A DNA stretch of 64,000 nt. Source: Branchiostoma lanceolatum (taxonomy: Eukaryota; Chordata; Leptocardii; Amphioxiformes; Branchiostomatidae). The notes below the pieces were generated by a model. It was not told the origin of the DNA. It did no database searches and saw nothing but the letters and a program-made list of their open reading frames with translations. The translations under genes and the position numbers were made by a program. Location of the stretch: contig NC_089732.1 in the NCBI RefSeq assembly GCF_035083965.1, positions 7,255,383 to 7,319,382 on the forward strand, in the 5' to 3' direction. Positions 57,881 to 64,000 of this stretch are shown one piece after another (within the stretch, counting starts at the first letter, position 1; the number at the start of each line of letters is the position of its first letter).

Positions 57881-57966
57881 TCATAGCTGGACACACCACA
57901 CCCTGTCTCCTCCTGCAACGCGAAGCCGGACAAACAACACTGATTCTTCATTTTCCAGCCAAACAA
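57881..57966 (+). CDS. candidate second exon, unidentified gene
   Basis: The acceptor TTTTTCGCCGCAG and donor CAA/GTAAGT are both strong. After joining, it reads VIAGHTTPCLLLQREAGQ and then TTLILHFPAKQ, ending in phase 0. Other frames are less protein-like. The next acceptor with a good polypyrimidine tract (TTGTTGTTTACTTCAG, 58753) leads to a stop after four codons (VVRV), giving a 63-residue protein if used. Further exons may lie elsewhere. Confidence 0.5.
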
Positions 57967-58753
57967 GTAAGTAAAAATTTGTATTGTGTACCTTCTTCTT
58001 TTGTTGTTTAGTATATGACAGCGAGCGTTTTCGACCACGGTTGGCTTTTTTACTATGTTGTCGTTTGTGGAAGTATACTACTAGTGTGTTTTTCTCTTGT
58101 TATACGTCGTAACACGGACTCGTTTGACGACTCTTTTACGACGGTTAGGTAAGGCTGTGAATATCAAGACGGGAGATGCCTCTTAGTGTGTCGGCAAAAG
58201 CGCCGCTGTTGATAGTTTGTTTCATAGATATCACGAACGTTTAACGTTAAATGCAAGGAATGTTGAGCTGGAGATACGCACCTGGTTTCTTGTCATGTCA
58301 TTTGCATAATTATGTATGAGTGTAAACGCGTAAATAGCGCCATTCATTATGTGTTCCTTTGACTTAGAAAGGTTTGTAAACCTACTTGCCTTTCACTGTC
58401 CAGTTGTATTGGCCTATTTACCTATCTGATAGAATGGTTGAATTTTCGAAGTTTTAATACGCAACCTGTACGGCTTATTGCTGCTGTTATTGCCTGTGGT
58501 CGTGCATAGAGCGCATCCAGTTACGTCATCCTAATTTGCATACAAACCTCAGTGGCGATATTGTCATGGTAACACAAACTGTCCACCATATTGTAAACAT
58601 TGAAATATCAGAATACAGTGAAACATTTGAGCTACAGGTACGGAATTCACAGATGATGACACATTAATGCGCTCTTTTGCGTTTTCCTCATTGCCATTTG
58701 ATGCCTTTACCGAAGCTAGAATTTTAAGACTCCTGTTTTGTTGTTTACTTCAG

Positions 58754-58768
58754 GTCGTCAGAGTATAG
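58754..58768 (+). CDS. possible terminal coding segment of the unidentified gene
   Basis: It follows a strong acceptor in phase 0 and encodes VVRV and TAG. The 3' UTR would then run to the AATAAA at 59608-59613 and would contain a MITE and a minisatellite. This is speculative: a short C-terminus of this kind could equally mean that the acceptor is not used. Confidence 0.25.
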   Translation, partial: VVRV

Positions 58769-58867
58769 CCATTGGATAGATGATAATGTGAGCGCCCTCC
58801 CCACCACTCACTGATGGATTTCCGAATCTGCTGCATGATCTCCTGGATGCCATACAGACTGCAAAAT

Positions 58868-59010
58868 TAATCTCCAAGCAGATGTAAGGATCCGGCTCAT
58901 TCTCACTGACAGTGGTTCCTACCTGTTGCCATATCTTTTGTTATCTTCTCTAGTATCGACCTTTTGTAGTCATTGGTTTCCTCCGGATCCTTACATCTGC
59001 TTGGAGATTA
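58868..59010. mobile_element. MITE, family C copy 2
   Basis: TAATCTCCAAGCAGATGTAA followed by GGATCCGG is perfectly inverted at the right end (CCGGATCC then TTACATCTGCTTGGAGATTA), giving arms of about 28 bases. The outer 18 bases match the element at 43140-43330; the core is unrelated. TA at the ends would suit a Tc1/mariner-type duplication. Confidence 0.9.
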
Positions 59011-59095
59011 TTTAAAATCAGGTCAGTTAAATTTACTTTCATTTCTATCCATCACAATCTTTCCCCTACTTATTATCATCACCCCTTCTTTTCCC

Positions 59096-59231
59096 CACCC
59101 CACTCCCGCTTGCACCCCACCCTACTCCCGCCTGCTCCACACCCTACTCCCGCTTGCTCCCCACCCTACTCCCGCTTGCTCCACACCCTACTCCCGCTTG
59201 CTCCACACCCCACTCCCTCTTGCCCCCTACC
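59096..59231. repeat. 22-bp minisatellite, about six units
   Basis: The unit CACCCTACTCCCGCTTGCTC(C/A)... is repeated about six times, with degenerate first and last units. The strand is strongly C-rich and purine-poor. Frames through it read as Pro/His/Leu repeats and are not genes. Confidence 0.93.
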
Positions 59232-59607
59232 CACGCCAGCATGCAATGCGCTGCTGACAACATTCTCTCGGCCCCTGCGCATGCGACATCGTGTGAAGCT
59301 ATGTAATGTACTCGTGGACGTGCGAGCTTATATACAGTAACTCCGTACAAAGCAGACATGTAATTCGATTTAAAGCTTCTATGTTCTTTATTTGATAATC
59401 TGAATGCGCTCATGCAGCAGTACCGTTTCAACTCATAATTCAAGAAGTTGTGCACAAAACAAAGACCAGTTCAGACATTTCAGAAATGTATGTGGCGATT
59501 GCCAGATAATAAGGAATATACATGTACAAACTGTCTTTGCAGACTTTTATTTTACACTGAAGAGGCTTCGAGATACGTTGCACATTCTAATGCATCGTAC
59601 CATAGTA

Positions 59608-59613
59608 AATAAA
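59608..59613 (+). terminator. possible polyadenylation signal
   Basis: AATAAA followed by AAGTTGTGTGCACACC (GT-rich downstream element). It is the first good plus-strand signal after the unidentified gene at 57.4 kb. Confidence 0.3.
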
Positions 59614-59664
59614 GTTGTGTGCACACCAAGGCGTCGGCTTCTTTCATCATGATAAATGTGTTAT

Positions 59665-60655
59665 ATCTGTATCTGTATCTGTATCTATATAGCCGGTATA
59701 ACCGCCATCAGGCGTAACACACCAGCTTCGCAGGCACGCGGCGCGGCAGCAGCTGGTCATATTACACCGAACGGTCTGTTACACCTAGTCTTTGCATATC
59801 TGACTGCAACCGTTCTTTAAAGCTACTTAGTGATGAAGCTCCTACAGTACTTGATGACAACGAGTTCCATTCTACTATGGTTCTCGGGAAATACGAATTT
59901 TTGAACACGTCAATCCTTGGCTGATAACTCTGGTACTTAAAAGCATGACTATTTCTGGTCCTCTTCTGAGCTGGCATTAGATACTTATCAGTCGGTACGT
60001 CCACAAGTTTATTAGTCATCTTGTACATCATGCAAAGTCTGGACATTGTTCTCCTGTCCTCAAGTGACATCCATTGCAGGTCTGCTTTCATTTTTGTTAC
60101 ACTGGCGCCCCTTTCATAGTTGTTCGTGCAGAATCTGGCAGCTTGGTTCTGCACCCTCTCGAGTTTATCTATATCCTTCTTTGTGTATGGATCCCAAACT
60201 GTTGCAGCATATTCAAGGTTTGGTCTTACTAGAGACGTGTATGCAAGTGATTTTACCTTTGCTGGGCATACCCACAAATTACGTTTGATCACTCCCAATG
60301 TCTGTTTAGCCTTAGTTGTTACTTTGTTGATATGGGTGTTCCACTTTAGCCCCGTTGTTAATGTAACGCCTAGGTACGGGTGGCTCTTTGCTGTTGCTAG
60401 AGCCTGTCCACAGAACTGGTAGGTGGTTACAATTGGGTTTCGTTTGTTTGTTATATGCATGATGTAACATTTTTCCGGATTAAACTGCATTAGCCATCTG
60501 CTTTGCCATTCTTCGAGTGTGTTCAAATCTTCTTGCAAAAGCTGTGAATCACTCTGTGTGGACAACTCTATATATAACAGGCAGTCATCGGCAAATAACC
60601 TAACATTTGAATCAAGCTGGTCTGGTAAGTCATTTATGTACAGGAGGAAGAGTAA
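59665..60655 (-). mobile_element. 5'-truncated CR1/L2-like non-LTR retrotransposon
   Basis: On the minus strand the element begins inside the reverse transcriptase domain (LFLLYINDLP) and runs through the ORF stop (59762) and a short 3' UTR. It ends in a (ACAGAT)n-type tail at about 59667-59692. A simple-repeat 3' tail and 5' truncation are typical of CR1/L2 elements made by target-primed reverse transcription. The same 3' end occurs at 36.15-36.26 kb on the plus strand. Confidence 0.88.
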
Positions 60656-60832
60656 TGTACATACGTTTATGATATTCATATTCATGCTGAAGAGGTAAAT
60701 TATTTCATATCCTTCCTGAAGTCTGCAACCCTTGCACGATGAGCGACAACAGCGGGGATTCGAACTCTTGACCTCTTGGTCCAGAGGCAGGGTCTCAGCA
60801 TTGCAAAACACGCATTCGCTGACCTTTGACAT
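59762..60832 (-). pseudogene. reverse transcriptase C-terminal fragment of a LINE
   Basis: The 356-codon frame is open throughout. Residues 61-70 (LFLLYINDLP) and the catalytic FADD at residues 80-83 are RT palm motifs. KCYIMHIT and YLGVTL-type thumb motifs and the CR1/L2 C-terminal signature (EYAATVWDPY, LERVQNQAARF) follow, and the end is IVEWNSL plus a Ser-rich tail. The fingers and the endonuclease are missing, so the element is dead. The first 55 or so residues are not RT: they are read through a tRNA-like SINE segment, making a chimeric frame. The absence of stops suggests a fairly young insertion. Confidence 0.88.
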
Positions 60833-60840
60833 TGATCTTT
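60720..60840 (-). repeat. tRNA-like SINE segment joined to the LINE fragment
   Basis: On the minus strand AGAGTTCGAATCCCCGC matches the Pol III B box. About 40-50 bases upstream, GCGTGTTTTGCAATGCTGAG may be the remains of the tRNA-like anticodon side. It abuts the truncated 5' end of the LINE fragment. No functional tRNA fold is claimed. Confidence 0.45.
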
Positions 60841-61239
60841 AACACAGCATCACACCCACATATACATCTTTATGTCGCAGCAGTCATTGTTAAAAGAAAC
60901 TAAAAGAATCCTTAGACATTTCATTTGAATGATGAAGTTTATGAGAAAATGGTGGTATAGCTGAAAGTAAGATACTCACAAATTCAATCACATTTTTGAC
61001 TTACATTTCTAGTTGAATGGAGATTCTGTGGTAGAATTCAAAGTTAGGTCAAAACAGCTTTTCTAAAAACAACTTCCATGTCAATCTGGTTTCTCTTCGA
61101 TTTACCACTTACAGGCCTTTCGCCATCCACTTAAATCTTCCGTCACCCGTTTTGATTGTGGTTCCAAAATCAGCTAAACGAAGAAGAGTATAACGAAAAG
61201 TTGGAAAGTAGAGGATACAAGATGCCTTCTTTATGATGT

Positions 61240-61400
61240 ATAGTGTTTTTCACAAACATGCAAATCAACTTGCTGAGGAGTTCAATCGTAAGGTGGAAGA
61301 AAACAGAAAATGTCGGTCACGTGACCAGTGCAGGGGATTCGGTCTCCTGGGTTACAGTACCGGGATGGACCCTGACTGCAAACATTGCCTTGACAGATGA
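61240..61400 (+). repeat. inverted repeat E, left copy
   Basis: TTTTTCACAAACATGCAAAT followed by CAACTT, GGTGGAAGAAAACAGAAAA, ACCAGTGCAGGG, CTCCTGGGTTA and GACTGCAAAC matches the reverse complement of 62125-62286 in order. The two copies flank about 725 bp and could be ends of a larger element or two insertions of one repeat. Confidence 0.85.
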
Positions 61401-62124
61401 AAGGACAATCATAGGCGGAAGACTGTGCAGTCCTATAAGATACTTGCCTTCGTTGCGGGTGGTTCTGTCGAGTCATATTCAAATTGTACGCCGTTTTCTT
61501 GTCCGTGCAACGTTGCTAGCGTTTAGAACCATAGAGTAGAGTGATTATATCTATTGCTGTACATTTACACAAACGCAGGGGTTATCACCATCACGGTGTG
61601 GGATTGTGACAATGATCCTCCCAACGGGCCATTATTTAGGGCCTAAAGTGCAAACAGATTGGACTATTGTACACCACCGAGTCCTGCATGGACGAAGTCT
61701 GGACTGAGCGGACACCTAAATTATATGCCTTGTTTCCTGGACTATGATGCTGGTGCGGGCTGCTTGCCCGAAGTGAAAATTCGCTTAAAAGGCTTTGAAT
61801 AGCCGACATTTGGCTTGCAACACACCAGGTCCCCTTATTCCCAAACGGGGGCTGAAATACATAGTGCCGGCGAGGGGAACGTCAGAGCAAAGCTCCGAGG
61901 CATGGTGGTGTAGTTTGCACATACTATGAAAAGAGAGCACACCCCAAAAATGTTTCAATGTTGATGTACAGTAATAGATATGGTTACTGTCTCTATTGTT
62001 CTGATCGCTAGCACGTTGTACGGACACGAATACGCGTGTACGATCTGGGTTTGAGTCTTCAGAGCCCCCTCCACGGAGGTAGGTATTTTCCAGGACTATA
62101 CTATCTTTCTCTTATGATTTTTCT

Positions 62125-62286
62125 CTCATTTGCCGATGCAACGTTTGCAGTCTGGTTCGTTCCCGGTGTTATAACCCAGGAGGTTGGATCCCTGCACTGG
62201 TTACTTGTCTGATCTTTTCTGTTTTCTTCCCCCTTACGGTTTTACTACTCAGTAAGTTGATTTGCATGTTTGTGGAAAAGACTATG
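62125..62286 (-). repeat. inverted repeat E, right copy
   Basis: The reverse complement reads TTTTCCACAAACATGCAAAT, GGGGGAAGAAAACAGAAAA, ACCAGTGCAGGGAT, CTCCTGGGTTA and GACTGCAAACGTTGC, parallel to the left copy. Both copies keep one frame open (TNMQINLL ... KKTE ... VTSAG), hinting at an originally coding or simply well-conserved sequence. Confidence 0.85.
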
Positions 62287-62289
62287 GAT

Positions 62290-63055
62290 TGTAATAGAGA
62301 CATTTTGTGTTCTGTACTATCTAGCTTCTCGCTATACTCTACTTTATTAACTTGTTTTATAACCACAATTGAAAGTAGTAACAGAACTTAAGATTTTCGT
62401 AGGAGTAATATCTGTAGGAGTCATGAGGTAAATTGGAGGAAACTGTGCCATGTTTTTGTTTCAACCAAACCTATTTTGACCTCAAACACTATTTTTCTGA
62501 AAACAAAATACACGGGGAACAAATGATGAGTCTATAACAATGTTTCTCAGTTCTTCCTTGTGTAGAGCAGCCAAATAAGTCAACATACACTTTACTCAAC
62601 ACCAGCTAGCTTGCACAGCAGACGGCCTGCTGTAAACTTCTATGATGAACTGCAAGTTTGTGTGAAGTCATTTTTGTTTTCAACGCAGTGATTCGAATTC
62701 TGATGATTTTCGTCATGAAATTGTCATATGCAACAATTATTAATAAAGATTTGAAATAAAGTGAATGGACATTAAAGTTTACGACATTGTGACCTGAAGC
62801 TTTTATGAATGAATTCTTCAATGTATGTACATGTATTTCAGCTGGTCTCGTAATAAAAATCCATGTTGTGGACTTCGATTTGATTTCACATGTACCTGCG
62901 GTTATTTCAACAACGTTCCAACTTGGACAGCAAACTTCAGTGTATGCTGACATATAAGCTATATGTGAATTCCTAACCAATAGTTTTACGATTCTAATAG
63001 TTTAAAAATGTGAGTTTAAACATTGCATCATCCTACTGTGATAATAAGGTGGTTT
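62290..63055. other. intergenic, nothing recognised
   Basis: AT-rich sequence with short frames only. AATAAAG at about 62742 is an isolated hexamer without an attached ORF. Confidence 0.4.
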
Positions 63056-63060
63056 ATAAT

Positions 63061-63960
63061 TATAACTATCTCCATGAAAAATGGAGATATAGTTTTGGGT
63101 GTGTCTGTGTGTCTGTCTGTTTGTCTGTTTGTGTTTCCGGACCACTGTAGTCAGCATAACTCAAGAACCTCTTGATGGATTACGATGATATTTGGTATGT
63201 GGGCAGGTGTTGTGAAGCCAAAATTCAAGGTCGATTTTGGGCCCCCTGGTATGTGACCTTGGTACTGCAGCAGAAATTCAATTTTTGTATCTCTTGACCT
63301 GGACGTGCTATGGTCTTGATTTTTTGGTGGCAGATAGCTTCTCGTGTATTGAAGACGTGGTGTGGGTTTGGGCCCCCTAGCAGCTTCCTCTGGAACTGCA
63401 GGGGCGTCATCGTGAAAATCTTCTAAGGAGAATAACTGAACAAAGGAACGACGGATTTCCATGATATTTAGTATGCAGGTAGCTTAGATGGAGATATACA
63501 CAATGAAGTGCAAATTATGTTAATTAGGACTCAAATTGCATAGCTAATGAGGGAAATCTATATTTGCAGTGTTTTCCATTATCAGACTCAAATACATGTA
63601 ACGTATGTAGTTGATGGAAAGTGGATCATCAACAGATAACAATCATGCAAATAAAGCTCTGATTTGCATAATAAATGCAAAACACCATATCTCATCTAAT
63701 TGGAAAATTATAGGACTGTCAATATGATACTTAGTATGCAGGTACCTTAGACAGAGATATACATATAATATTGCAACATGTGTAAGTCAGATAAAGGTGT
63801 TTATGACCAAGCATACATTAAGCAAATGTGTAAGTTATTTGCATGAATAGAATTGTTCATGGAGATATGAGGTCATGGAACTCTTGTTGGTTCTGTAACA
63901 TCTTAAGTTTGAACCTGTCAGTACGAGGGGGGTATGGCTGCACTAGTACTAGGGGAGCCT
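63061..63960 (+). repeat. dispersed repeat D, plus orientation, running towards the window end
   Basis: It opens with a hairpin, ACTATCTCCATG ... ATGGAGATATAGT, then GTTTTGGGTGTGTCTGTG and a (TCTG/TTTG) run. After that come two TTGGGCCCCCT blocks spaced about 130 bases apart, with CTGCAG after each. From about 63500 it carries ATGCAAAT and ATTTGCAT octamers (63645-63652, 63662-63669) and repeated ATACTTAGTATGCAGGTA(C/G)CTTAGA-type phrases. The other copy is at 55900-56875 in reverse. It may continue beyond the window. Confidence 0.8.
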
Positions 63961-64000
63961 ATGAAGGGTGGTCTGACATTTCTGTCTGTTTTAGTTCACC

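Noticed and set aside
58973..59340. Plus-strand frames of 94 and 76 codons rich in Pro, His and Leu
   Set aside because: They are read through the 22-bp minisatellite; the unit is not a multiple of three, so successive units shift frame.
60120..60290. Plus-strand frames opposite the LINE RT
   Set aside because: They are antisense shadows of a clear reverse transcriptase fragment.

Overview
The window looks like invertebrate-chordate nuclear DNA, most probably a cephalochordate (Branchiostoma). The evidence is small exons with GT/AG introns, a Cerberus-type Nodal/BMP antagonist, a bHLH-Orange repressor of the HELT/clockwork-orange type, and gene-poor flanks full of short fold-back elements and non-LTR remnants. 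The species call is an inference; nothing here was searched against a database.

Layout. 1-23.5 kb has no gene I can support: intergenic DNA with tandem duplications (15.4, 16.2 and 19.8 kb), one fold-back element (19.2 kb) and GC-richer blocks that may be conserved non-coding elements. 23.54-34.75 kb is a plus-strand five-exon gene for a 561-residue bHLH-Orange factor; its introns 1 and 2 carry fold-back elements and minisatellites. 34.8-45.9 kb is intergenic, with a decayed LINE tail at 36 kb, a tRNA-like SINE head and several hairpins or MITEs. 45.9-48.6 kb is the Cerberus-like gene: TATA box, initiator, non-coding first exon, and the whole 331-residue protein in one exon. Four FoxH1-type motifs surround its promoter. 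48.9-49.1 kb and 57.2-58.8 kb hold two likely promoters with first coding exons of genes I cannot identify. 59.7-60.8 kb is a minus-strand 5'-truncated CR1/L2-like reverse transcriptase fragment. 61-64 kb is repeat-dominated.

How the genes relate. The two recognised genes are both developmental: a nuclear transcriptional repressor and a secreted antagonist of Nodal/BMP ligands. They are 11.5 kb apart and have separate promoters. The wide gene-poor flanks suit developmental genes with distal control elements, but nothing in the sequence shows that they are co-regulated. The FoxH1-motif cluster makes the Cerberus-like gene a candidate direct Nodal target, which would close a negative-feedback loop.

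The most distinctive new structure is a pair of near-perfect palindromic elements (25.9 and 53.0 kb). They share the terminus TAGCCTGG and each has an exact 7-bp target-site duplication. Other repeat families are also seen as pairs: a TA-flanked fold-back around exon 1 of the bHLH gene, two MITEs with the same ends but different cores, two copies of one LINE 3' end, and a large octamer-containing repeat in opposite orientations at 55.9 and 63.1 kb.
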